NCBI GenBank assembly: GCA_965212005.1 | Contig: OZ243038.1 | Span: 310,001-374,000 of the forward strand | From: G965212005 sp965212005 | GTDB lineage: Bacteria > Pseudomonadota > Gammaproteobacteria > Porifericomitales > Porifericomitaceae | Direction of reading: 5' to 3' | DNA: 64,000 nt | Part shown: one piece after another, positions 36,024 through 45,117 of the stretch | Layout: each line of letters opens with the position of its first letter | How positions within the stretch are numbered: position 1 is the first letter of the stretch | Translations under genes and position numbers: made by a program | The notes under the pieces: generated by a model | The model's input: the letters and a program-made list of their open reading frames with translations, nothing else | Database searches by the model: none | Told to the model about the DNA's origin: nothing

Positions 36024-38840
36024 TCAGAACGAATATTTGGCACGCAGGTAGAGGATGCGACCACGTGGATCGTGGACTTCCGGATCATAGGCAAGACGAT
36101 CCGATGACACTTCCGGTGGGTCACGATCAAATAGATTATTAACCCCAAATGTCAAATTGATATTGCTGTCACTACCAAAACGATTAAACGGAGCGAAATT
36201 TACCGCATACTGAACGTCCCATACAGTTTGGCTGCTTATGGATGGTGTAGTGTTGTCGGTTACCGTGTGGTCACGATAGCCATCAATGTAGCGAGCGGTC
36301 ACAGCAGCCAAGTGCCGGTTATTTTGCCATCTAACGCCAAAATTAGCTCTTAAATCAGGGATGGAGCCAAATCCATCACCACGGTTACGGTTACCGGCAC
36401 CATCAAAGACTTGTGTGCCATCTACATTGATATCAAATTTATCGACATAAGTCATATTGGCATCAAAGGCCAACTCTCCACCCAGCATATCAAAATAATA
36501 ACTGCCACCGACGTCAAAGCCTTCTGCCTCTACTTCACCGACGTTGATAAAACTGGTAGAGACGCTGTTTAACTGCCCTGAAGGATCACGTACAACCCGA
36601 GTATCAGGCGTATAGACATCATCCACGCACTCATTATCAAGAATGTCCTGAAAGCTCTGACCGGTCTGGATGAGGTCGGTATAATCGTAGACCCAGTAAT
36701 CAACTCTGAAAGAAAGGCCATCCAGTGGCTGGAATACAACCCCCAAATTGTAATTTTTGGCGCTTTGTGGATCCAGATCACCTCCTTCAGTGATTTGAGC
36801 CGAGTTAAAATTACCTCTCTGATTAGCTTCAATACTACAATTTGCACCAATACCACCAGCAGCAGCTGTTGGTCTGCGATCATCCAAAGTGCCCGAACCT
36901 GTTGAACCAAAAGTATTACGTATGGAAGGCGCCTGAAATGAAGTGCCCCAGGTGCCTCGCAGAAGTAAGCTTTCTACAGCCTGATATTTAATCCCCACTT
37001 TGGGATCAACGGTATCGCCTCCTTCATTTTCACCATAATCTTCATAGCGCAACGCCAGCTGCACCTCCAATTTATCATCTAATGCCGAGATCAAACTTTC
37101 GCCATATATAGCGTAAACGTCTTGTTCGGCATCAACAATGGAAAAAACCGGGTCGGCTCGACCATCCAGACGGAATTCAGACAAACTGTCTGCGATATCA
37201 TTAAACTCAAGCTCCCGGTATTGGGCGCCAAGGGCGGCAGAAACATTGGTGCCATCAATAAATTGTGGTAGTTCTCCACTGAGAATAACCTCAGCTACTG
37301 ATTGTTCCGTCTCTGCTACAAAGGTGCGGTGTGCTGAAAATATATCCAGGTCTGCCGCACTATTGCCGGAAGTGCTGAAACCATCCTTTACGGATATTGC
37401 ATCCGGATCAGCCGTTGCCAGACCAAAGGGGTTCCAGGCACCGGATATAATCGCTTCCTGGTAGGCATCTGCGTTATAGCTACGCGGTTGAATATCGGTA
37501 TATTTGGTGCGGGCATAGACATAACTGCCATCCAGCCCCCAAGTGTCACTAAGGTCCAGATCAAAACCAACGAGGGTGCGCGTATTATCATATTCCCTGA
37601 CGATATCGGCTGCATTATTGCCATCAAAGGCTGAAGTCAGTGGCCGCTGACGAACGATCACGTCTACTGCATTCGTTGTGAAATCATCGTTGTCGGGATC
37701 CCACATAATGTCCTCCGGACCATCACTGACAAAGTAATTAAAAGGATGAGCAGCAGGTACCAGAAAGCCACCGTCCTGTGTAGTTGTTCTTAATACCGCC
37801 CCGCCAATGGCGTCACGGATCTCGTTAGCGGAATAACTTACCTCAGAGAAAACACCAAAGCTATCAGTCAAATCATAGTCAAATTGACTGAATACCTGCA
37901 GGCGATCTTCTTCGGCAAGCAAGCGTCTTTGATCAATAAAGTTATAACGACAATTGTCGTCTGCAACAAAGTTGCCCGGCCCGGAGCCTGCGCAGTTCGG
38001 ATCTGGGATGGTTGTGCCTGTTCTGGTAAAGTCACCTGTTGGATCCATGGCAAAGGTACCACCCGTGCCGGTAGCCAGATTATAGCGTCCCGCACCCGTG
38101 CCGGAATCAAACTGGCTGTCAGTAGACAAACCGTTGCCATTGTTATTGCTGCGCTGCTGAATAAAGTTAAAGTCACCGCGAAAATTATCATCTTGTGTGT
38201 AGTAGTTGATAAAAGTGCTGAAGTGACCATTTTCAAAAGCTTTGCCAACGGCCATATTGAGTGACTCGGCATTGTTGCTTGCATCACGAGCTTCAGCGCC
38301 AATCTCAAACCCTTCAAAATTATTGCGGGTAAGGATATTGACTACTCCAGCCACTGCTTCCGAGCCATACGTGGCGGAAGCGCCATCGGTGAGGACTTCA
38401 ATGCTCCGAATCATATTGACTGGATACTGGTTGACGTCGGTAAAAAAGACTCCTTGATTAGTTGTAACAGGAGAGACTCCGGCGCGACGGCCATTGATCA
38501 GAGTCAGAGTGCTGCCGACGCCAAGACCACGCAGGCTGAACTGGGAGGTTCCCTGTCTGCCATTTTGGTTCTCGGAAGTATTTGAGCCTGCATTCACGGT
38601 TAAATCTCTAAATAAATCCTGCGTTTGCCCAGCTCCCAGTTGTTCAATTTTCTCCAGGCCTAAAGTTTGTATCGGTGAGGGAGTGTCAAAGTCCCGATGG
38701 CCACGAATATTAGAGCCGGTGACCACCACTTCCTCCACTGCACCACCACCTGCCTGTGCCCAAACAACGGTGGACGTGTTAAGGCAAAGTGCCAGACAAG
38801 TGCTCATTGACAACAGTCGAAATGAAAATGCTTGATGCAT
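36024..38840 (-). CDS. TonB-dependent outer-membrane receptor
   Basis: Outer-membrane gated channel of 938 residues that uses TonB energy to import a large or scarce ligand. It has a signal peptide ending at about AQA (residues 1-30), then the plug domain (VEEVVVTGSNIRG as TonB-box-like region, QFSLRGLGVGSTLTLINGRR, RSIEVLTDGASATYGSEAVAGVVNI in two blocks) and a 22-strand barrel ending in the C-terminal Phe (LRAKYSF). The start at 38840 is fixed by GGGAGGGGA-type purines directly upstream. It lacks an N-terminal signalling extension. It follows the tct/tcu-like operon, with its own promoter, suggesting a shared substrate. Confidence 0.93.
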   Translation of the reverse strand: MHQAFSFRLLSMSTCLALCLNTSTVVWAQAGGGAVEEVVVTGSNIRGHRDFDTPSPIQTLGLEKIEQLGAGQTQDLFRDLTVNAGSNTSENQNGRQGTSQFSLRGLGVGSTLTLINGRRAGVSPVTTNQGVFFTDVNQYPVNMIRSIEVLTDGASATYGSEAVAGVVNILTRNNFEGFEIGAEARDASNNAESLNMAVGKAFENGHFSTFINYYTQDDNFRGDFNFIQQRSNNNGNGLSTDSQFDSGTGAGRYNLATGTGGTFAMDPTGDFTRTGTTIPDPNCAGSGPGNFVADDNCRYNFIDQRRLLAEEDRLQVFSQFDYDLTDSFGVFSEVSYSANEIRDAIGGAVLRTTTQDGGFLVPAAHPFNYFVSDGPEDIMWDPDNDDFTTNAVDVIVRQRPLTSAFDGNNAADIVREYDNTRTLVGFDLDLSDTWGLDGSYVYARTKYTDIQPRSYNADAYQEAIISGAWNPFGLATADPDAISVKDGFSTSGNSAADLDIFSAHRTFVAETEQSVAEVILSGELPQFIDGTNVSAALGAQYRELEFNDIADSLSEFRLDGRADPVFSIVDAEQDVYAIYGESLISALDDKLEVQLALRYEDYGENEGGDTVDPKVGIKYQAVESLLLRGTWGTSFQAPSIRNTFGSTGSGTLDDRRPTAAAGGIGANCSIEANQRGNFNSAQITEGGDLDPQSAKNYNLGVVFQPLDGLSFRVDYWVYDYTDLIQTGQSFQDILDNECVDDVYTPDTRVVRDPSGQLNSVSTSFINVGEVEAEGFDVGGSYYFDMLGGELAFDANMTYVDKFDINVDGTQVFDGAGNRNRGDGFGSIPDLRANFGVRWQNNRHLAAVTARYIDGYRDHTVTDNTTPSISSQTVWDVQYAVNFAPFNRFGSDSNINLTFGVNNLFDRDPPEVSSDRLAYDPEVHDPRGRILYLRAKYSF

Positions 38841-38904
38841 GCTCCCCTCCCCTCTCCCTGAGATTTTCATGATTGATGGTTTATGGTTGATTAGGTAACT
38901 GTCT

Positions 38905-38933
38905 CTGATAAAGTAAAAAATCAGCCATGTCAA
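38905..38933 (-). promoter_or_regulatory. Probable sigma-70 promoter of the TonB receptor
   Basis: On the minus strand TTGACA (38933-38928, perfect -35) is followed after 17 bases by TATCAG (38910-38905, four of six matches to the -10 consensus). It lies about 65 bp before the ATG at 38840 and gives a leader of roughly 55-60 nt. It implies that the receptor can be expressed apart from the upstream operon. Confidence 0.6.
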
Positions 38934-38998
38934 GCTATATTTGCCATAATTTCCTCAAAGCCAGGCTAAATTGAGTGGTTTCACCCTGAAACTGTACT

Positions 38999-40495
38999 TC
39001 AATCAGCAGATTGTGCACTTGCAGCACTTCCGGCAAGCCTGCCAAATACCGCCCCCGAAGTCAGTCCGGAGCCCCCTGGATAGCCGCCCCAAAATACGCC
39101 TCCGACCAGCTCGCCACAAGCGAACAATCCGGCAATCGGTTTATGCTGAGAGTCACATACTGCGGCATGACGGTCCACCCGCAAGCCTCCGTAGGTAAAC
39201 GTAATACCACAAGCCACCGGATAGGCTTTGAACGGCGGAGTATCAAGCCTGAGTGCCCAGTTGGTTTTATCAATCTCAAGGCCGGTAGTGCGATTACCGT
39301 CCAGAATAGTCGGGTCAAAATTTGCGCTGGGATGAACCGCGCTATTATAGGCTTGCAGGGTTTGTAAGGCGGCCTCGGTATCAATGCCGTCCAATTGATC
39401 AATCAACGCAGGTAATGAATCGGCCTCAACAAAATGGGCATACTTGGGGTAGTATTCATCGTAAAGCAGGTCATTGACCTTGGCGTCAAATATCTGCCAG
39501 GCCCGCCTTTCCGGCTGAGCTTGAATCAAGCTACCAAACTGTGCGTAAGTGTAGTTACGAAAATTCATTCCTTCATCAACAAAACGCTTGCCCTTGACGT
39601 TGAGCATGATACCGAGGAAATAACATATTTTGCGATGGTGTTTACGGTCAATATAAGGGCGGGAAAGGTCTCCAAAATCCGGCATAAGCAGGTCCACCGG
39701 GGTCGCGTGGCAACCATCTGTCTGCCCACAAAAGTCTGCGCCGGCCGCAAGCGCCATATCAATGCCTTGTCCTATATTATGTTTGGTGCCACGTACCTTG
39801 GAAGTGAACCACTGTGCGCCGAGATACTTGCGGCGCATTTCCGGATTGGCTTCAAAGCCGCCACAGCCAAGAATCACCGCATCGGCGTACAAGTCCCGTG
39901 CACACTCACTATTTTGACATTGCACGCCAATAACCTTGCCACCGTCAAGCAATAATGCTTTTGCCTCGACCTGATAGCGGATCTCACCACCAAGACGCAG
40001 GTATTCGCTTAATTCCGCATCCACCAGGCCAACGCCTTCGCCTTGTGCCTCCAATACCAATCCTCCCCAAAAAATATATTTTCCTTCTTTCCTGAAGGCC
40101 TGGCGCGAATAGATTGGGGCAAATTTAACGTTGTGACCGGCCAGCCAACACATGGCTGCATAACTATTTTCGACCAGAATTTGCTGGTGCAGACTAAGCG
40201 CTGTGCCGTTATTAAATCCCAGCAAATCAGCCTTGAATTTTTCCTCGGTATAGCAGCCAAACTCAGCATGCCGGAGTCGCTCATCTTTGAGGTTGCCAAT
40301 CAGGGGCAGTAAATCCTCGCTTGAATTGTAGGCAAATCGCATTGCCCCGGCGGTATAACGGCTGTTGCCGCCGGCTTCCTCCGGTTTGGCTTTTTCTATC
40401 ATCAGCACCGTGGCACCCTTTTCCAGGGCCGCAATTCCGGCACACAGCGCCGCATTACCACTGCCCACTATGATAATCTTTCCGCCCATAATCAC
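38999..40495 (-). CDS. FAD-dependent dehydrogenase, TcuA-like
   Basis: Cytoplasmic flavoprotein of 498 residues in the fumarate reductase/succinate dehydrogenase flavoprotein group. The FAD fold is IIIVGSGNAALCAGIAALEKG at the start, followed by EEAGGNSRYTAGAMRFAY, and the C-terminal FAD-contact block ACGELVGGVFWGGYPGGSG. These blocks most resemble tricarballylate dehydrogenase TcuA, which oxidises tricarballylate to cis-aconitate. TcuA normally works with the Fe-S partner TcuB; no TcuB is here. Last gene of the putative operon with two TTT transporters, 20 bp after the TauE/SafE gene, so its substrate is likely the imported acid (inference). Confidence 0.85.
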   Translation of the reverse strand: MIMGGKIIIVGSGNAALCAGIAALEKGATVLMIEKAKPEEAGGNSRYTAGAMRFAYNSSEDLLPLIGNLKDERLRHAEFGCYTEEKFKADLLGFNNGTALSLHQQILVENSYAAMCWLAGHNVKFAPIYSRQAFRKEGKYIFWGGLVLEAQGEGVGLVDAELSEYLRLGGEIRYQVEAKALLLDGGKVIGVQCQNSECARDLYADAVILGCGGFEANPEMRRKYLGAQWFTSKVRGTKHNIGQGIDMALAAGADFCGQTDGCHATPVDLLMPDFGDLSRPYIDRKHHRKICYFLGIMLNVKGKRFVDEGMNFRNYTYAQFGSLIQAQPERRAWQIFDAKVNDLLYDEYYPKYAHFVEADSLPALIDQLDGIDTEAALQTLQAYNSAVHPSANFDPTILDGNRTTGLEIDKTNWALRLDTPPFKAYPVACGITFTYGGLRVDRHAAVCDSQHKPIAGLFACGELVGGVFWGGYPGGSGLTSGAVFGRLAGSAASAQSAD

Positions 40496-40515
40496 GCCTG
40501 AATTTTACCTGTGCT

Positions 40516-41262
40516 TTAGTCCTTGATGGCCAGATAAATAAAGTTGATTATTACCATCACCGTTAATACATCAATGATGGTTTTATGTTTTTGATCATCT
40601 ATTTTTTTCAAAATATGCCGGCCGATCCAGTTGCCGGGAATTGTGATGAGCCCGATAATGACTCCCAGTGTGAACAACCTGTAGTTTAGTACGTCGACCG
40701 CACCGAATATGGATAATTTAATCAAATTCATTACCAATGTGACAATTGCAAGCGTACCGACAAAAGCCAACCTGTTCATGCCGGTACCCAGCAGAAAAGG
40801 TGCCAGAAAAAAGGCCGGTCCGATCACGTTACCAGCTAATACTCCCCATACGGAACTTGCCATTGCCAAGACCTTGTCCCCCGTTTTAAGGTGGTGTTTA
40901 TTGGCCCAGTATTTGACGGGAAAAGAAATAATCAGAAAAGTTGCAAAAATGATTGCCACCAGTTGCGGACTTAAAAAAGAAAATATATAGGCTCCCAAAA
41001 TGATCCCCGGGCTGCCCCAAAATAGTACCTTCTTGCATACTCGCCAGTCAGTATCCCGCCAATACAAGGCAACTCGGCTGCAATGGCTGAACACCAGGGC
41101 ACAGCTTATGGCTGGAATAGCCTGTTTGATTCCTAAAATATGGGATAATACAGCGGCTGTCACTATGCCTCCGGCCATGCCAGTGGCACCATGCAGGATA
41201 GCACTCAGAAACGCTACCGATAAAATCAGCAGCATAATAGCCGGCTCTAAGGAAAGAAACAC
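40516..41262 (-). CDS. TauE/SafE-family (TSUP) permease
   Basis: Inner-membrane protein of 248 residues with about eight hydrophobic helices and an internal repeat, including GATGMAGGIVTAAVL near the start and VWGVLAGNVIGPAFFLAPFLLG in the second half, typical of the sulfite/organosulfonate exporter family. Members move sulfite, sulfoacetate or related anions. The start is GTG at 41262, overlapping the TctA stop by one base; an internal ATG nine codons later is an alternative. In this operon it might export an end product of the imported compound. Confidence 0.85.
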   Translation of the reverse strand: MFLSLEPAIMLLILSVAFLSAILHGATGMAGGIVTAAVLSHILGIKQAIPAISCALVFSHCSRVALYWRDTDWRVCKKVLFWGSPGIILGAYIFSFLSPQLVAIIFATFLIISFPVKYWANKHHLKTGDKVLAMASSVWGVLAGNVIGPAFFLAPFLLGTGMNRLAFVGTLAIVTLVMNLIKLSIFGAVDVLNYRLFTLGVIIGLITIPGNWIGRHILKKIDDQKHKTIIDVLTVMVIINFIYLAIKD

Positions 41263-42761
41263 TAATACTTACTTCTGCTTGTTATCGCCTTGATCAAACT
41301 CCCGCCAAACAACGATGCTACCAGTAGCAAGATTATCACTATACTCAGTGGCCGCTCCAGCAGGTAACTCAACTGCCCACCACTGATTTGCCAACTATAA
41401 ATCAACGAATCTTCCGCCATGCCGCCGAGCAATAACCCTATTACCAGAGATGGAACCGAGTAATTAAAGCGTTTGCATATCCAGCCGATAATACCAAACA
41501 CCATGACCGTGATCGGTCCGGCCAGATTGCCAGTCAGACCAAATGAGCCAAATACTGCTAATGCCAGTGTGGACGGCACCAGGTATCGCATCGGTACTTT
41601 GATAACATTGACCAATAGCGGGAGCAGCGCAAACCCCAATATAATCAATAGAAAGGCTTGTCCAAAATTTGCCAGGATGATCGCATATACGATATCTGTC
41701 TGCTCACGAATAAATTGTGGTCCGCCAGTAATATTGTGCATGGCAAAAGCCGCCAACATTACTGCAGTAGCACCACCACCCGGGATCCCAAGTGCCAACA
41801 AGGTGACCACAGAGCCGGCTTCAGAGGTGCTATTGGCAGACTCTGAAGCAGTCACGCCGACCGGGTTGCCCTTCCCAAATGACTCTGGGTGACTATCTCG
41901 GCGTTTTGTCTCACTATAAGACAGCAGATTGGCAATAGAAGAACCCACACCTGGAACTGCACCAATAAAAACACCGATCAGACTGCCTCTAAGCATAATC
42001 CAAGGGTAGCTAATCGTCTTTTTAAGACCGTTAAAGATCATCCGTACGTCGACTTTTCGCATGGCTTGATCTTCAACCAGATATTGCGTATTGATCAATC
42101 TGAATAGCTCGGAGACGGCAAACATCCCCATCATGGCTGGAATCAGTGGGATGCCATCCAGTAGATAGTCGCTACCCAAAGTGCCACGTACAGCACCGGT
42201 TTCACCATAGCCAATGGTGCCGAGCAGCAGGCCGAACAGACCGGCAATTAACCCCTTTGTCAGGTGGTTATCGCTTAGGCTGGCGATTAGGGTGAGTCCC
42301 CACAAAATAACCATCACCATCTCTGCCGGACCCATTTTCAGTACTAGTATAGAGAGCGGTTGTATTAACAGAAAAATAATACTGTAACCAATAATCACAC
42401 CTATACAGGACGCACCCAGAGCAATGCCTAATGCTTGATTATGTTCTCCTTTTTTTGACATTGGGTAGCCATCAAATGCAGTGGCAACAGCAGACGAAGT
42501 GCCAGGTATATTCATCAGGATTGCGGGGATGCTGCCGCCAAATCCGCCACCCGTAAATATGGCCGTCAAAAACAACATGGCGTGCATAAAATCCATATGC
42601 AGGGTGACAGGCAGAAAAATAGCCATAGCCATAGATATTTGCAGACCCGGTATGGCACCGAATATCAAGCCGATTAAAATCCCGGGGAGTACAATCATCC
42701 ACGGGGAAAAACTGGAGAATAGCAGGGTTAATCCACCCTGCAGGCCAACAAAATCAATCAT
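41262..42761 (-). CDS. Tripartite tricarboxylate transporter, large permease TctA (set 1)
   Basis: Large membrane subunit (499 residues, about 11-12 helices) of a binding-protein-dependent secondary transporter driven by an ion gradient. The family motif around GAIPGLQISMAMAI (residues 36-49) and its second copy at VGAVPGVGSSIANL (about 262-275) mark the inverted-repeat ion/substrate sites. It lies six bases after tctB and is fused by a one-base overlap to the TSUP gene. The transported acid depends on the adjacent TctC and is not readable here. Confidence 0.93.
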   Translation of the reverse strand: MIDFVGLQGGLTLLFSSFSPWMIVLPGILIGLIFGAIPGLQISMAMAIFLPVTLHMDFMHAMLFLTAIFTGGGFGGSIPAILMNIPGTSSAVATAFDGYPMSKKGEHNQALGIALGASCIGVIIGYSIIFLLIQPLSILVLKMGPAEMVMVILWGLTLIASLSDNHLTKGLIAGLFGLLLGTIGYGETGAVRGTLGSDYLLDGIPLIPAMMGMFAVSELFRLINTQYLVEDQAMRKVDVRMIFNGLKKTISYPWIMLRGSLIGVFIGAVPGVGSSIANLLSYSETKRRDSHPESFGKGNPVGVTASESANSTSEAGSVVTLLALGIPGGGATAVMLAAFAMHNITGGPQFIREQTDIVYAIILANFGQAFLLIILGFALLPLLVNVIKVPMRYLVPSTLALAVFGSFGLTGNLAGPITVMVFGIIGWICKRFNYSVPSLVIGLLLGGMAEDSLIYSWQISGGQLSYLLERPLSIVIILLLVASLFGGSLIKAITSRSKY

Positions 42762-42767
42762 GGAAAA

Positions 42768-43235
42768 TCAGTAAACACTGGGCATGATGAGCATGGGCAT
42801 TGGATAAGTTATCATTTTGGAGAAGAATATTGCCGTTACCGAAGCAAAAACCAGGGCATAGCCAAATACCCACACCAAACGGCGCTCGCCGTTCAGATAG
42901 AGAAACAACGACAAAAACAAAAAGGTGCCGACGTCAAAACCCAGCCATCCAAGCGTCAACACATAAGCACTAAACAAGCCAATCACTGATGCAACCGTCA
43001 TAACCGCTTCGTGCTGGATTGCAGGAGGCTTTTTTTCTCTGATTTGCCTGATAAATGCAACCAGGCACAGCATTAAAAAGAGTACCGTGACCGGCACGAT
43101 AAGAATCAGGTTCATAATATGCGCTGAGGCATGATAGGCATCCAATAAATACCAGGAAACCAAGCCCATCAGCAGCAATAAAATGCCCAGATCAGCCAGT
43201 TGGTGCAACGTGAAATCTTTGTTGAGCACCCTCAT
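42768..43235 (-). CDS. Tripartite tricarboxylate transporter, small permease TctB (set 1)
   Basis: Small membrane subunit of 155 residues with four hydrophobic helices (about 14-31, 38-62, 78-103, 116-148), the usual TctB size and topology. Its sequence is weakly conserved in the family, so the call rests on topology and on its place between tctC and tctA with 4- and 6-bp gaps. It forms the membrane complex with the TctA of the same set. Confidence 0.88.
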   Translation of the reverse strand: MRVLNKDFTLHQLADLGILLLLMGLVSWYLLDAYHASAHIMNLILIVPVTVLFLMLCLVAFIRQIREKKPPAIQHEAVMTVASVIGLFSAYVLTLGWLGFDVGTFLFLSLFLYLNGERRLVWVFGYALVFASVTAIFFSKMITYPMPMLIMPSVY

Positions 43236-43239
43236 TTAG

Positions 43240-44250
43240 CTAAAGCTCCAGCAGGTAGGAATAATTGACAAAAATATCAAAGGTCTCCTGCATGATCTGA
43301 TGGGAGCGCTCAGGCCCGGTCCAACGCCGCCCGATAGATAATTGATCCAAGAGTTGCTGCAAGTCCTCTTGTTTAAGCGCACGCTCCATAGCGGCGGCCA
43401 GCTTGGCAAAACGATCGGGGTAATTACGTTTAAACTCAGCGGTGGTTGCATAGCCGCGAATTGAGCCTGGTAACACCGGCACCTTCACTGAGATGGGGGC
43501 CAAGGCTTCATTTATGCCGGGGACGCCCCAGTTTGTATTCGCCTCATCGCTGACAATCGCCAATGGACGAATATACTCGCGGATCCCTTCGCAGCCCCTG
43601 GCACTGATGATTATAAAATCAACCACCCCGCCGGCTACTGCCGCCCGAGCAAGACCACCACCATTGTAGGTGACCAGATTGAGATGGTCTGGTGGGATAC
43701 CACTGACTTCCAATAGCAGTTTTGCCATCAAATGCCCTGCTGAGCCACGCACTACTGATGCTCGTACAGCCTTGGGATTATCGCGTATTGCCCGTAGCAA
43801 GCCGGGCAAATCTTTATACTTTGAATGTTTGTACAGGGCGATCAGATCTTCATCAAACCATTGGAAGTTCAAATAAGCGAAATCACTTATCGTATAGTCG
43901 GCATTGCCACTAAGAATGGTATTGGATAGATAGGGCGAGAAGGCCGAGGCCAACACGGTATAGCCATCGTGCTCTTTCCCCAAAATATAATTAGCGCCCA
44001 GCAGGGTTCCGGCCCCTTTTTTATTAATGACTTGTACCGGTTGCCCCAGTTCATCACCAATATAAGACGACATTGCCCTGGTCATTCTATCCGCGCTACC
44101 ACCAACCCCAAAGGCGACTACGAATACTATGGGTTGGTTGGGATAGTCACTGGCAGCATGATTCAAACCAGGTAACAGGGCAAGCAATAACCCGATTAAC
44201 CCCGTACCATATAAGCACCAATTGTGCCGAATGATAATTTCACCAATCAT
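43240..44250 (-). CDS. Tripartite tricarboxylate transporter, periplasmic receptor TctC (set 1)
   Basis: Periplasmic binding protein of 336 residues (TctC/Bug family) that captures the organic acid for TctAB. A signal peptide spans about 1-33 (ending in NHAAS). Family blocks are YPNQPIVFVVAFGVGGSADRM, KKGAGTLLGANYILGKEHDGYT, and VTYNGGGLARAAVAGGVVDFI. In the Bug pattern the carboxylate contact loop is usually F-x-P-G-G; here it reads VAFGVGGSAD, a change that may reflect a different ligand. Starts four bases after the ModA-like gene. Confidence 0.9.
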   Translation of the reverse strand: MIGEIIIRHNWCLYGTGLIGLLLALLPGLNHAASDYPNQPIVFVVAFGVGGSADRMTRAMSSYIGDELGQPVQVINKKGAGTLLGANYILGKEHDGYTVLASAFSPYLSNTILSGNADYTISDFAYLNFQWFDEDLIALYKHSKYKDLPGLLRAIRDNPKAVRASVVRGSAGHLMAKLLLEVSGIPPDHLNLVTYNGGGLARAAVAGGVVDFIIISARGCEGIREYIRPLAIVSDEANTNWGVPGINEALAPISVKVPVLPGSIRGYATTAEFKRNYPDRFAKLAAAMERALKQEDLQQLLDQLSIGRRWTGPERSHQIMQETFDIFVNYSYLLEL

Positions 44251-44254
44251 GAAA

Positions 44255-45073
44255 TTAGTCAGTTTCCAGAATTATTGGCATTAAACCAGTCGCAGCGATA
44301 GCCTCTGCCACCTCTTGGGATGAGATAAAATTGATAAATTGCCGCGCCTGGATTGGGTGTGGGGAATTGCTGGTAATGCCAGTTGAGAAGATAGTGATCT
44401 TTTGCAGTTTCTCAGGAATCGGCCCGACGTAATCCGCTCCTTCAATCGACAGGATTTCGCTAATCTGCTGGAAGCCAATCTCCACTTCCCCACGGGCGAC
44501 TACCGTGGCGACGCGCTCGCTTGATATACGCTTACTTTTATGTTTGATTTTTTCCCATAGCGCCATTTCCGGCCACAGTATGGTTGACAGATAAGTACCA
44601 CTGGCACTTGCTGAGTAGCCTATAGATGCAGCGTTAAGCAGAGTTTCCACAAAGGCTTCCTCGGTGCTGATATCCGGTTTAGGTTGACCACTCATGACCG
44701 CCATACCGATGGCTGAACGAACCAAATCAACTCTGCTATCTGCGCGCACTTGACCTTTCTCGGTTAGCTTATCCAATGAATTTCTGGACAAGATAATGAC
44801 GTCAAACCGCTCGCCTCCGTCCAGTCTGACCGGAATGGAATCCGGGGCACCACCCGAAGACGAGCCGTAGGCAGTATGTAATTGGATACCGGTTTGCCGT
44901 GAAAATTCAGGACCCAGTAAATTATATGCTTTGGCAAATCCGCCGGAAGTAATCACTTTTAGCTCGGCGGCTTGTAAATTAGTTGACGCATAGGGATTTA
45001 TGAGCGCGGCAAGGATGAGCAATCCAGGCAACAAAGTAATCATGAGGCTACTGGTTTTAATTCTGAGCATCAT
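44255..45073 (-). CDS. ModA-like periplasmic substrate-binding protein, orphan
   Basis: Exported binding protein of 272 residues with signal peptide (about 1-36, ending NLQAA) and a ModA-type fold: ELKVITSGGFAKAYNLLGPEF, HTAYGSSSGGAPDSI, FDVIILSRNSLDKL, and a late GEVEIGFQQISEIL. ModA proteins bind molybdate or tungstate, but this branch of ModA-like proteins includes members of unknown ligand. No ModB or ModC accompanies it. It lies between two complete TTT sets, 44 bp after the first and 4 bp before the second, so it may serve these transporters. Confidence 0.82.
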   Translation of the reverse strand: MMLRIKTSSLMITLLPGLLILAALINPYASTNLQAAELKVITSGGFAKAYNLLGPEFSRQTGIQLHTAYGSSSGGAPDSIPVRLDGGERFDVIILSRNSLDKLTEKGQVRADSRVDLVRSAIGMAVMSGQPKPDISTEEAFVETLLNAASIGYSASASGTYLSTILWPEMALWEKIKHKSKRISSERVATVVARGEVEIGFQQISEILSIEGADYVGPIPEKLQKITIFSTGITSNSPHPIQARQFINFISSQEVAEAIAATGLMPIILETD

Positions 45074-45117
45074 TCAGCGAATCCTTTATCATTGGCAAGT
45101 ACGTTACTATAGCTTTT

